Below are positions 45,878 through 56,220 of a stretch of 64,000 bases of DNA, in pieces. A model generated the notes under the pieces. The model did not search any database. It was not told the DNA's origin and worked only from the letters and a program-made list of their open reading frames with translations. Both the position numbers and the translations under genes were made by a program. The stretch is from QHXN01 sp963785125 (GTDB lineage Bacteria; Acidobacteriota; Blastocatellia; Pyrinomonadales; Pyrinomonadaceae). Position 1 is the stretch's first letter. Each line of letters starts with the position of its first letter. The stretch is taken from the NCBI GenBank assembly GCA_963785125.1, contig CAWATU010000003.1:372001-436000 (forward strand). Reading direction: 5' to 3'.

Positions 45878-46579
45878 GTGAACCAGCAGCCGCGCATCCT
45901 TATCGTCGATGACGAGCCGCAACTCGCGCGCGTCCTGCGCACGGGGCTGAAGACGCACGGCTACGACGTGCGTGTGGCGGCCGACGGCGTCTCGGCGTTA
46001 GAGACCTTCGGCGACTGGCGGCCCGACCTGGTCGTGACCGACCTCGCCATGCCGAACCTTGACGGGCTTGAGTTGTGCCGCCGCCTGCGCGAACTCTCGC
46101 CGCTCCCGATCATCGTCCTCTCGGTGCGCGGCGAGGAGAAGACGAAGGTCGAAGCGCTCGACGCGGGCGCAGACGACTATGTGACCAAGCCGTTCGGGAT
46201 GGACGAGTTGCTGGCACGCGTACGGGCGCAGCTCAGACGCGCGCAGACCTCGACCGCGGCTGAAGCACCGTCCGCCGTGCTGGAAGTCGGTGACTTCCGC
46301 ATCGACCTCGAAGCGCGCAGCGTTTCCGTCCGCGGCAATGAAGTCCACCTGACGCCGAAGGAATATGACCTGCTCGTCCACTTCGTGAAGCACGCCGGCA
46401 AGGTTCTCACACACCACAACCTGCTCGGCGCGGTCTGGGGCAGCAACTACACCGAGCAGGGCGAGTACCTGCGAGTCTTCGTCGGGCAGCTCCGTAAGAA
46501 GATCGAGCTAGACCCTTCGAGCCCGCGTTACATTCTCACCGAGCCTTGGATCGGATACCGCTTCAACCCCGGCTCGTAG
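45878..46579 (+). CDS. kdpE: KdpE response regulator (OmpR family)
   Basis: A GTG start at 45878. The receiver domain has ILIVDDEPQLARVL, the phosphoacceptor Asp in DLVVTDLAMPNLDG and the Lys in DDYVTKPFGMDEL. A winged-helix DNA-binding domain follows (LTPKEYDLLVHFVKHAGKVL, LRVFVGQLRKKIELDPSSPR, GYRF). The sequence and position beside the KdpD kinase identify it as KdpE. Intact at 233 residues. Confidence 0.94.
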   Translation: MNQQPRILIVDDEPQLARVLRTGLKTHGYDVRVAADGVSALETFGDWRPDLVVTDLAMPNLDGLELCRRLRELSPLPIIVLSVRGEEKTKVEALDAGADDYVTKPFGMDELLARVRAQLRRAQTSTAAEAPSAVLEVGDFRIDLEARSVSVRGNEVHLTPKEYDLLVHFVKHAGKVLTHHNLLGAVWGSNYTEQGEYLRVFVGQLRKKIELDPSSPRYILTEPWIGYRFNPGS

Positions 46580-46604
46580 AGCACTCCAAAATAACCCCGC
46601 CAAC

Positions 46605-46640
46605 ATTACGAACTTTTTATAAACCCCTTACGCCGTTCTT
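46605..46640 (+). promoter_or_regulatory. Putative KdpE operator, second copy
   Basis: ATTACGAACTTTTTATAAAC followed by CCCTTACGCCGTTCTT is nearly identical to the copy at 47059 and similar to the one before kup. It lies 26 bases after the kdpE stop and about 100 bases before the small membrane gene at 46745. It may serve that gene or autoregulate the locus. Confidence 0.6.
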
Positions 46641-46661
46641 ATACGCCGCGGCGTATTTTTT
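46641..46661 (+). terminator. Intrinsic terminator after kdpE
   Basis: ATACGCCGCGGCGTAT is a perfect palindrome followed by a run of T residues (ATTTTTT). It directly abuts the putative operator, so it could end kdpE transcription or attenuate transcripts started at the operator. Confidence 0.7.
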
Positions 46662-46744
46662 CAGTGTCGGCGCAGTGTGAGGGAACGCACCGCAGTGAGG
46701 CGTGATAGGTCGTCGCACTTTCGCCGGAGTGTGAGGTGAAATCC

Positions 46745-47077
46745 ATGAAGGTGAATCGTTGTTCGTGGTACGTGGTCGGCGCGGCGTTAGGGCTGGGCGG
46801 CAGTCTCTTACTGCCTGTTTGCGGCAAGCTTCTCCAGCCGCTTGTGAGTCGTCTGTCGGTTGACTATGCGTTGCTCGAATACTTCGGGGCGGGGCTCGGG
46901 GTGCTGTTCTTTGCGCTCCTCGCCTTCGGCATCTACTGCCTGAACGTCGCTGTTGACCGGACGGTGCCGGTCGAAAGCGGCTGCTCGCGCAGGCAGATGC
47001 CGGAACCCGCGCCACGCGGGCGCGCACAGCGAACGGCGCGGCGGGGAAGCGGGTCTGTCTTTACGAACTTTTTATAA
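46745..47077 (+). CDS. Small two-segment membrane protein, hypothetical
   Basis: ATG at 46745 with AGGTG upstream. About 110 residues: two hydrophobic segments (SWYVVGAALGLGGSLLLPVC and YFGAGLGVLFFALLAFGIYC), then a basic tail. The end of the second segment resembles that of the N-terminal part of the protein at 47387 (LLAFGIYCL versus LLALGAYCL), suggesting duplication. The last codons are formed by the third operator copy. Function unknown; its place between two KdpE-like sites ties it to potassium control. Confidence 0.6.
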   Translation: MKVNRCSWYVVGAALGLGGSLLLPVCGKLLQPLVSRLSVDYALLEYFGAGLGVLFFALLAFGIYCLNVAVDRTVPVESGCSRRQMPEPAPRGRAQRTARRGSGSVFTNFL

Positions 47078-47097
47078 ACCCTTTACGCCATTCTTAT
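47059..47097 (+). promoter_or_regulatory. Putative KdpE operator before the kdp genes, third copy
   Basis: CTTTACGAACTTTTTATAAA then CCCTTTACGCCATTCTTATG. It shares almost every base with the copy at 46605 and the TTTAC-n-AA ... TTTATAA ... TTTA-n-GCCAT frame with the copy before kup. It overlaps the 3' end of the small membrane gene and lies about 30 bases before the riboswitch. Confidence 0.65.
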
Positions 47098-47124
47098 GTG
47101 TGTGGTCGTAACATCCTGTTATTG

Positions 47125-47310
47125 ACAATCAGTCTGCCGAAGCTGTCCGCCGCGCCTTGAACGGCGTCGAGAAGGGCAGCACGGGGGAACCAACATCCCG
47201 CGTCAGCGGGACAGGGGCGCATCGCGTTGGCGCGGCCGAAGGGCCGCCCGCGCGTAGGACACTTCCAAGTCCGAGCCCGTCAGCTAACCTCGTAGGCTTT
47301 AAGGGAAGGG
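47125..47310 (+). ncRNA. c-di-AMP riboswitch (ydaO/yuaA type)
   Basis: The leader carries the conserved blocks of the ydaO class in the right order: TCTGCCGAAGCTGTCCGCCG, CGCCTTGAACGGCGTCGAGA, CACGGGGGAACCAAC, ACAGGGGCGCATC, a variable GC-rich hairpin, then GAGCCCGTCAGCTAACCTCG and TAGGC. This class binds cyclic di-AMP and in other bacteria turns off K+ import genes. Here it lies between a putative KdpE operator and the kdp genes. Confidence 0.85.
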
Positions 47311-47333
47311 CACAGAACCGTCGCGATTCTTTA

Positions 47334-47363
47334 GGGCGCGGGAGCAGGTTGCTCTCCGCGCCC
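47334..47363 (+). promoter_or_regulatory. Hairpin, likely riboswitch expression platform
   Basis: GGGCGCGGGAGCA and TGCTCTCCGCGCCC pair almost completely around a three-base loop, 24 bases before the ATG at 47387. There is no T-run, so control could act at translation or through Rho, or termination may be imperfect. Its place just downstream of the aptamer supports a switching role. Confidence 0.5.
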
Positions 47364-47386
47364 TTCGTCGTGATGAGGTGAAACAG

Positions 47387-48482
47387 ATGAACAAGATTTA
47401 CGTGTTACCGGAAGACGAACTGCGGGGCGAGATTTATCAAACAATACTACGCCTCATGATGAAGAACCGGGGGACGTGGGAGTCTATTGTCGCGGCCGTC
47501 GGGCTCTTCGGCGGGTTGCTCTCAATCGTCCTCGGGGGGATTGCCTGGGCCGTCTTCGGACTGTTCGCGCCGGCGGGCCGCCTCGGCGCATTCCTGGACG
47601 TTGCCGGAACGGTGCTCCTCGTCCTGCCGCTCCCCCTGTTGGCGCTCGGGGCGTACTGCCTCGACCGACTCGAAAAGAGGTCGTCCGCCCTCCCGCTCCC
47701 GGCCGAGTCACACACGGACGTTCCCCGCTCCGCTCTTCAACCGCACCGGGCCGACCGCATAAGCAGGCACATCCTCAACTCAATCCTGATCTTGTTCGGT
47801 TTCTCACTGACGTTCATCTTCCCCGCGGACAGCCACGCGCAGCAGACGATCTTCAACGTGCCCTCGACGGACGTGCTTGACCGCGGCAAGGTCTACGCAG
47901 AACTCGACGTGCCGTTCAAGCCGAACGAAGCTGAAGGCGTAGCCCGCTTCTCGTCATTCGTGCCGCGCATCGTCGTCGGCGTGGGCGGGCGCACGGAGGT
48001 GGGGCTGAACGTCACGGGCAATATCCAGCCGGGCGCGGATACGACGACGCTCGTCCCCGTGGTCAAGCACAAGCTCTACGACGGGGGCGACAACGGCTGG
48101 GCCTTCGTCGTCGGCGACAACCTCTTCGTCCCGGTTCGCAACCGCCAGTACGACGCGGGCAACTACTCCTACGCGGCGGTCAGCAAGACCTTCGACAAAA
48201 CGCGGCTCACCGCCGGGGGCTACCACTACACGCCCGACGTGGTCGCGCCCGATGCGCAGCGCGCGGGCGGCCAGTTCGGCTTCGAGCAGACCATAAACAC
48301 ACGCCTCACGCTCGCCGCGGATTGGTTTACGGGCAGGCACGCCGACGGCTACTTCACGCCCGGCGTCGATCTTCAAGCCGCACCCGAAGGTGACGGGCTA
48401 CGCCGGCTATTCAATCGGCAACGGCGGCGCGGCGCGCGGCAACCACTTCTTCCTGCTGGAAGTCGGCTACAACTTCAACTGA
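47387..48482 (+). pseudogene. Membrane segment fused to an outer-membrane-type beta-strand protein, frameshifted at the end
   Basis: ATG at 47387 after GAGGTG. The first ~90 residues hold two membrane segments (ESIVAAVGLFGGLLSIVLGG, LDVAGTVLLVLPLPLLALGA). From ~125 a second signal-like segment (ILNSILILFGFSLTFIFPAD) leads into a beta-strand-rich domain (TIFNVPSTDVLDRGKVYAEL, VGLNVTGNIQPGAD, LTAGGYHYTPDV). These may be two genes joined by an indel. Near 48370 the frame shifts; the correct continuation is IFKPHPKVTGYAGYSIGNGG to LLEVGYNFN, ending at 48482. It is the first gene after the riboswitch. Function unknown. Confidence 0.7.
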
Positions 48483-48495
48483 AGGGGGCACGGCG

Positions 48496-48579
48496 ATGGC
48501 TGACATCATCTTCGTCACTGTGACAATTCTGTTTTTCCTGCTCGCGCTCGTCTACGTGCGCGGGTGCGAGCGGGCGTGA
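48496..48579 (+). CDS. 27-residue single-membrane-segment miniprotein before kdpF
   Basis: ATG at 48496, 14 bases after the previous stop. MADIIFVTVTILFFLLALVY then VRGCERA: one membrane helix with a short basic end. It is too short for most annotation pipelines. Its spacing in the run of kdp genes suggests it is translated; it could be a Kdp accessory like KdpF. Confidence 0.55.
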   Translation: MADIIFVTVTILFFLLALVYVRGCERA

Positions 48580-48590
48580 GTGAGGGCGCC

Positions 48591-48680
48591 ATGAGTGTCG
48601 AATCAACAGTGCTCTTGGCGGCGCGGCCCTGCTTACTGGTTTATCTCGCATACGCGCTGCTGCGGCCGGAGAAGTTCTGA
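48591..48680 (+). CDS. kdpF: KdpF, small subunit of the Kdp K+-ATPase
   Basis: 29 residues ending LLVYLAYALLRPEKF, the signature end of KdpF, which stabilises the KdpABC complex in the inner membrane. The N-terminal half (ESTVLLAARPC) is less typical and may contain compensating indels, given the state of the genes that follow. kdpA starts two bases after the stop. Confidence 0.8.
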   Translation: MSVESTVLLAARPCLLVYLAYALLRPEKF

Positions 48681-48682
48681 GC

Positions 48683-50487
48683 ATGACTATCAACGGCTGG
48701 TTACAAATTCTTTTCTTCCGCGCGGCCGTATTGGCGTGACGAAGCCGCTCGGCCTCTTCATGGCGCGCGTCTTCGGCGCGAGCGCACGTTCCTCGACTTC
48801 GTCTTTCGACCCATCGAACGGCTCATCTACCGTTTGACGGGCGTAGACGAGTCGCGTGAGATGCGGTGGACGGAGTATGCCGCGGCGATGCTCCTCTTCA
48901 GCCTCGTCTCGATGCTCGTCCTCTACCTGCTGCAACGTCTGCAAGGGGTGCTGCCGCTCAACCCGCAAGCGTTGCCGGTGTGGACTCGCGCGGCCGTACC
49001 TCGGCCTTCAACACGGCCGCGTCGTTCACGACCAACACGAACTGGCAGGCGTACGTCCCCGAGACGACGATGAGCTACCTGACGCAGATGGCGGGGCTCG
49101 CCTATCAGAACTTCGTCTCGGCGGCGGTCGGGCTCTCGCTCGCCGTCGCCTTCATCCGCGGCATCGCGCGGCGCGAGTCGGACACCATCGGCAACTTCTG
49201 GGTGGACTTGGTGCGTGCGAGCCTGTGGGTGCTGCTGCCCGGCTCTGCTCGTCATCGCTCTCGCTGCTCGTATCACAGGGCGTCGTACAGAACCTGAAGC
49301 CTTACACACGGCGCGACTCATCGACCCAGCAGACGGTGGAGAAGAACGACGCGAGGATGGACAAGACTGACGACCGAGGGACGCCGTCACGACGCAGACC
49401 ATCGCCCAGGGGCCGGTCGCTTCGCAGGAGGCGATTAAGATGTTCGGCACGAACGGCGGCGGCTTCTTCAACGCCAACAGCGCGCACCCGTTCGAGAACC
49501 CCACGCCCTTCTCTAACCTCATCCAGATGCTCGCCATCTTCGCCATCCCGGCCGGGCTCACCTACACGCTCGGCCGCATGACCGGCTCGCAGCGTCACGG
49601 CTGGGCCGTGCTGGCGCGCGATGGCGTGCGCTCTTCCTCGCGGGCGTCTGACGGCCGCCTACTGGGCGGAGGCGCGCGGGAACCCTCTGCTCGCTGTCGG
49701 CTGGCGTGAATCAGACGGCGAGCGACGCGCAGCCCGGCGGCAACATGGAGGGCAAGGAGGTTCGCTTCGGCGTCGCCAGCAGCGCGCTGTTCGCCACCGC
49801 GACGACCGACGCCTCGTGCGGCGCGGTCAACTCGATGCACGACTCCTACACGCCGCTCGGCGGGCTCGTCCCGCTCGTCAACATCATGCTCGGCGAGGTC
49901 ATCTTCGGCGGCGTCGGCGCGGGGCTCTACGGCATCCTCATCTTTGTCATCCTGTCGGTCTTCATCGCCGGGCTGATGGTGGGACGCACGCCCGAATACC
50001 TCGGCAAGAAGATCGAAGCGTTCGACGTGAAGATGGCGATGCTGGCCGTCCTCATCTTCCCGCTGATGATTCTGGTTCTAACGGCCGTCTCGGTCGTCGT
50101 GCCCGAGTTCGGCGACGTCGCAATCCGAACGGCGGGCCGCACGGACTGTCGGAGATTCTCTACGCCTTCACTTCGGGGACGGGCAATAACGGCTCGGCCT
50201 TCGCCGGCCTGAGCGCCAATACCGACTGGTACAACACGACCATCGGCATCTCGATGCTCGTCGGGCGTTTCATGGTCATCATTCCCGATGCTGGCGATAG
50301 CCGGCAACCTCGCCGCAAGAAGAGCCGTGCCGCCGTCTCTGGGCACGTTCCCCGTGACGACGCCGCTCTTCTCGACGCTGCTCGTCGAGCGTCATCGTGA
50401 TCGTCGGCGCGCTGACGTTCTTCCCCGTGCTGAGCCTCGGCCCAGTCGTCGAGCACTTGCTTGATGGAGGCCGGGCAGACTTTCTGA
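48683..50487 (+). pseudogene. kdpA: kdpA, K+-binding subunit, with many frameshifts
   Basis: Starts MTINGWLQILFF at 48683. Pieces in all three frames follow in the correct KdpA order: VTKPLGLFMARVF, FLDFVFRPIERLIYRLTGVD, FNTAASFTTNTNWQAYVPET (a selectivity-filter region), MFGTNGGGFFNANSAHPFEN (the second filter), ATTDASCGAVNSMHDSYTPL (third), GTGNNGSAFAGLSANTDWYN (fourth) and the stop at 50487. At least eight frame changes are needed. Residues are well conserved between them, so damage is recent or is sequencing error. The product would be the channel-like subunit of the high-affinity K+ pump. Confidence 0.9.
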
Positions 50488-50497
50488 GGTTGACTTA

Positions 50498-52560
<2,063 letters not shown>

Positions 52561-52674
52561 GGGAGTTTGCGGGGGAGCGCCGCGCGCCGGCACGGTCACT
52601 CCTGGGGCGAGGCGACCCGCGCTGATGCGCCTCCCCCGCAAACGCGGCACGCTCGCCACACGGAGGCGAAAAGT

Positions 52675-53252
52675 ATGAGAGTCACGAAGAATCTGTTGAC
52701 GGCCGCGCTGATGACCGTCGTGACCACTGTCATCTTCGGCCTCGTCTATCCGCTCGCGGTGACGGAGCTGGCGCAGGTCATCTTCCATGACAAGGCCAAC
52801 GGCGCAGTTGATTACGCGCGGGACGACGGGACGGTCGTCGGCTCGCCGCTCATCGGGCAGCCCTTCTCGTCGCCCGGCTACTTCCGCTCACGCCCCTCGG
52901 CCGCGGGGCCGGCCGGTTACGACGCGGGCGCGTCGGCGAGGCTCCAACCTCGGCCCGACGAACCGGAAGCTGATCGAGCGCGTGAAGGCCGATGCGGAGA
53001 AGCTACACGCCGAGAATCCCGGCTGCGGCTGTCCCTATTGACCTTGTGACGACTTCGGCCTCTGGGCTCGATCCGCATATCTCGCCCGCCGCCGCCGAGT
53101 TCCAAATCCGCGCGTCGCGCGCGAGCGCGGGATGGATGAAGAAGATTTAAGGTGGCTCGTCGTCGACGCACACCGAAGGGCGGCAGTTCGGCCTCCTCGG
53201 CGAGCCGAGGGTGAACGTGCTTGCTGCTCAACCTCGACTCTCGACAGGGTGA
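52675..53252 (+). pseudogene. kdpC: kdpC, assembly subunit, frameshifted
   Basis: ATG at 52675 after CGGAGG. The first frame gives TKNLLTAALMTVVTTVIFGL and SPLIGQPFSSPGYFRSRPSA, the KdpC membrane anchor and conserved periplasmic loop. Other frames supply SNLGPTNRKLIERVKADAEK, TSASGLDPHISPAAAEFQIR and LRWLVVDAH ... LLGEPRVNVL. At least three indels. The end, near 53252, almost touches the start of the KdpD sensor gene. The gap 52561-52674 before it holds no gene. Confidence 0.88.
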
Positions 53253-53257
53253 AGCCT

Positions 53258-54460
53258 ATGCCGCAGATAAACACCATGACGGTCGCCGTCCGACTATCGC
53301 CGGAAGCACTGCTCGCCAAGCTGAAAGAGGGCGAGCGGGCGAGCCTGCGCGTCTACATCGGCGCGGCGGCCGGTGTCGGCAAGACCTACCGGATGCTGGA
53401 AGACGCGCACCACCTCAAGCGGCAGGGCGTGGATGTCTGTACTCGCGTTTCGTCGAGACGCACGGGCGCGAGGAGACAGCCGCCCTCATCGGCGACCTTG
53501 AGCGAATCCGCCGCGCTACGGATCAAGTACCGCGGCGTCACGCTCGAAGAGATGGACGTGGAGGCGGTCGTCGCATCGCCGACCGGAGGTCGCGGTCGTG
53601 GACGAGCTGGCCCATACGAACGTCCCCGGCTCGAAGAACCGGAAGCGTTACGAGGACGTGCTGGAACTGCTGGACGCTGGCATCTCCGTCATCACCGCCG
53701 TCAACATCCAGCACCTCGAATCACTCAACGACGCCGTCGCGCGCACCACGGGCGTGCGCGTGCGCGAGACCGTCCCCGACTGGTTCCTGAAACGCGCCGA
53801 CGAGGTGGTCAACGTGGACGTGTCGGTGGACACGCTCCGCACGCGGCTGCGGCAAGGGAAGATTTACGGCGTCGAGAAGATCGAGCAGTCGCTCAACAAC
53901 TTCTTCCGCAAGGGAAATCTCTCGGCGCTGCGGGAACTCGCGCTCCGGCAGGTCGCGCAGGAACAGGCGGCGAAGGCGCACGACTATCGCGAGCGCGAGG
54001 GGCTGGAGCAGGCGGTCATCCCCGAAAAGGTGATGGTCGCGATGGCCTCGCGCGGCAGCGCCAAGAAGCTCCTGCGCACGGGCTCGCGCATCGCCGGGCG
54101 GCTGGCCTCCGACTGGTACGCCGTCTACGTCGAGACGCCGGAGGAGGAGCCCGGCCGGATCAGGCCCGAAGACCACGCCGCGCTGCAAGAGAACATCGGC
54201 TTCGCCCGAAGGAACTCGGCGCGAAGGTCGTGCGGCTCAAGGCCGAGGGCAAGCGCGGAGTGGCCGACACGCTCATAGATTTCGCCCGACGTGAGGGCAT
54301 CACTCACGTCGTCTTCGGCCAGACGGCGCGCTCGCGCTGGGACATCCTCTGCAACGGCTCGATCATCAACCGCTTCCTCGACGAGGTGCGCGACGCCAAC
54401 GTCCTAGTCGTGCCGTTGGGCGAAGCGAGAAACGGGCACGCGGAGCAAACAATGAAGTGA
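53258..54460 (+). pseudogene. N-terminal KdpD sensor (KdpD and UspA domains) as a separate gene, frameshifted
   Basis: Starts at 53258 with AGGGTGAAG upstream. Pieces in order: LRVYIGAAAGVGKTYRMLED (Walker A of KdpD), ETHGREETAALIGDLERI, VAVVDELAHTNVPGSKNRKR (Walker B), SVITAVNIQHLESLNDAVAR and, after ~residue 230, a UspA-like domain (EKVMVAMASRGSAKKLLRTG, LIDFARREGITHVVFGQTAR). It stops at 54460 without DUF4118, HisKA or HATPase domains, which are in the gene at 44619. At least four frame changes. It would sense K+ or c-di-AMP and act with the kinase half in trans. Confidence 0.85.
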
Positions 54461-54517
54461 GTGGATATGAAGAACTTGTCAGGGCTGGAAATTGGCACAC
54501 TATAGGCACACAAAGCA

Positions 54518-54545
54518 TTACGGGCAGCCGGTTGGCTGCCCGTAA
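54518..54545. terminator. Hairpin between the kdp genes and tRNA-Cys
   Basis: TTACGGGCAGCC and GGCTGCCCGTAA are perfect 12-bp arms around GGTT. There is no T-run on either side. It lies after the last kdp gene and, on the other strand, after the tRNA, so it may end transcription from both directions. Confidence 0.5.
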
Positions 54546-54562
54546 CTCGTTGAATATAAAAA

Positions 54563-54633
<71 letters not shown>

Positions 54634-54754
54634 GTATTGATTTTAAAAGACTTGGTGGGTTTTCAAACCTGTCTGAAGTCCGGTCTGTACCGCTTTTTCT
54701 CCCAGGGTCACTACATTTTTCACTACACTGTTTTCGTCTGAAAAGCGGTAAATC

Positions 54755-54779
54755 CCTTTATTCATCGGTTCGATTCTGA
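54755..54779 (+). repeat. Inverted copy of 25 bases of tRNA-Cys
   Basis: CCTTTATTCATCGGTTCGAT then TCTGA matches the anticodon-stem to T-arm part of the tRNA (minus strand, 54571-54595) at 23 of 25 positions but lies in the opposite orientation about 160 bases away. The acceptor and D-arm are absent. It may be a recombination att site or a fragment left by an inversion. The rest of 54634-54871 is non-coding; a TATACT box lies at 54842-54847. Confidence 0.65.
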
Positions 54780-54871
54780 AACCCCATTATACTGGCTTTA
54801 GGTTGAATATCAACCGGGATACATTTTTTTGCCTAAAAGAGTATACTTTCCGCGCTTAAAGTACCTCCTAT

Positions 54872-55468
54872 ATGAAAAATAAAGCCCCACTTTTGATTGC
54901 TCTGTTGGTAGTTGGGCTTACTCTCGTAGCAATCGGATTATACTCAATTCTCTCGCCATCCAGCCAAGTTACCAAGACTGACCCCTGCCAGCCGGTTGTT
55001 TATTCTCCCAATGTTAGATGGGTTTGTGGAAAGCCAAGTTATACCGTCTGCCCTAATTTAGAGCAGATTAAGTCATCAGTAAAGATTAGCGATAACACCG
55101 CAGTTGTTGTTGTACCGGCTCACGAACCTAATGGCGTTTCTGTAACGGGCTTTCAAATAGACAAAGGCGACAAGATAAGTATTTCAGTAGACGGGCGGAT
55201 AAAGTTTTCAAGCGACCATCCGTGCGTTGAGGCTGATGGAATGGCCGGCTGGGAAGATTTGGGAGTTGATAGCCCTTTTAACCGTAATGTAGGTGGTTTG
55301 GAATTCTCTATCGGCTCCCTTTATGACAATAGATATTTTGTTGGAAAAAACTATCAGGCAACTGCCGATGTAAGCGGGATTCCCGTTTTCAGAGTCATAG
55401 AAAGCTTGCAAGGTTACAGAGACAACAACGGCGGCGCATACACGGTGACGCTTCAGAAGATTAAATGA
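54872..55468 (+). CDS. Membrane-anchored protein with PA-IL (LecA)-like domain
   Basis: 198 residues. A membrane segment near the N-terminus (PLLIALLVVGLTLVAIGLYS), a Cys-containing region (CQPVVY ... WVCGKPSYTVCP), then a beta-sandwich like the galactose-binding PA-IL family: GFQIDKGDKISISVDGRIKF, LEFSIGSLYDNRYFVGKNY and YRDNNGGAYTVTLQKI. It probably faces outside the cell and may bind sugars; this rests on family resemblance. First gene of a four-gene overlapping operon; its stop overlaps the next start. No canonical Shine-Dalgarno is seen (TACCTCCTAT precedes the ATG). Confidence 0.75.
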   Translation: MKNKAPLLIALLVVGLTLVAIGLYSILSPSSQVTKTDPCQPVVYSPNVRWVCGKPSYTVCPNLEQIKSSVKISDNTAVVVVPAHEPNGVSVTGFQIDKGDKISISVDGRIKFSSDHPCVEADGMAGWEDLGVDSPFNRNVGGLEFSIGSLYDNRYFVGKNYQATADVSGIPVFRVIESLQGYRDNNGGAYTVTLQKIK

Positions 55469-56220
55469 TGTTTGGATATATCCTTATTTTTGTTGGGTTG
55501 CTTTCAATCGGCGTAGCACTCTACTACTGGCTGTTCGTCCATGAGAAAGGCGCGAGCGACCCAGCGGAGGTCATTGACGCCCAGCAGAAGAAGGTTGATA
55601 CCGAAGCGGGTATTGTTGAAAACCTATTTAAGCGTACTAAGGTTAAATCCCAAACAAAATTCCAAGAAGCCGTTAATGATAATAAACAGGCTGTTATAGA
55701 GACTCTTAAACAAGAGGTAGAAGCCGTTTCTGCCACACTTGAAAAAGAAGCCTTGCCGGAGAGACACCATCAAACCCTTCAGCGAGAGGAAGCCGAGACA
55801 CAGGCATACCTTGCCCAAAAACTAACCGAACAAAAAGAACATCAGCTAAGAGAGCGGTTAATAGACCTGGCTTTAGCGCAGGGCTTTGATGTTGATACTT
55901 ATTTGAAACAACGGCTTGATGAGCTGGAGATAGAAAAGCTGGAACGGGAAACGATGGTCAAATTGAAAGGCGGTTTTGTTTATCAGCTTCAGGACTACCA
56001 AAAACTAACAATGCTCCGTGCCAGTCTTGACGAGCTTTATGAACGTGAACATTTGATTGAATCAGGGAATGAACCGGACTCAGTAAAGGAAAAGAAACTA
56101 GCCCAAGTCAGGGCAGATATTGTGACGCTGGAAAAGGACGCCAATGGGAGACGACAAGGATTACTTCAAGCTCATAACGGGGAAGAAGCTGGAGGAAGCA
56201 ACCCGGATTCCGAGCCTTGA
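55465..56220 (+). CDS. Membrane-anchored coiled-coil protein, hypothetical
   Basis: 251 residues starting with one membrane helix (YILIFVGLLSIGVALYYWLF), then a long charged helical region with heptad pattern (LKQEVEAVSATLEKEALPER, YLKQRLDELEIEKLERETMV, ADIVTLEKDAN). I do not recognise a family. It overlaps the upstream gene by 4 bases and the downstream ATPase gene by 77 bases, so the three are surely co-expressed. Its layout (one N-terminal helix, cytoplasmic coiled coil) would suit a scaffold or docking partner for the ATPase. Confidence 0.75.
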   Translation: MMFGYILIFVGLLSIGVALYYWLFVHEKGASDPAEVIDAQQKKVDTEAGIVENLFKRTKVKSQTKFQEAVNDNKQAVIETLKQEVEAVSATLEKEALPERHHQTLQREEAETQAYLAQKLTEQKEHQLRERLIDLALAQGFDVDTYLKQRLDELEIEKLERETMVKLKGGFVYQLQDYQKLTMLRASLDELYEREHLIESGNEPDSVKEKKLAQVRADIVTLEKDANGRRQGLLQAHNGEEAGGSNPDSEP

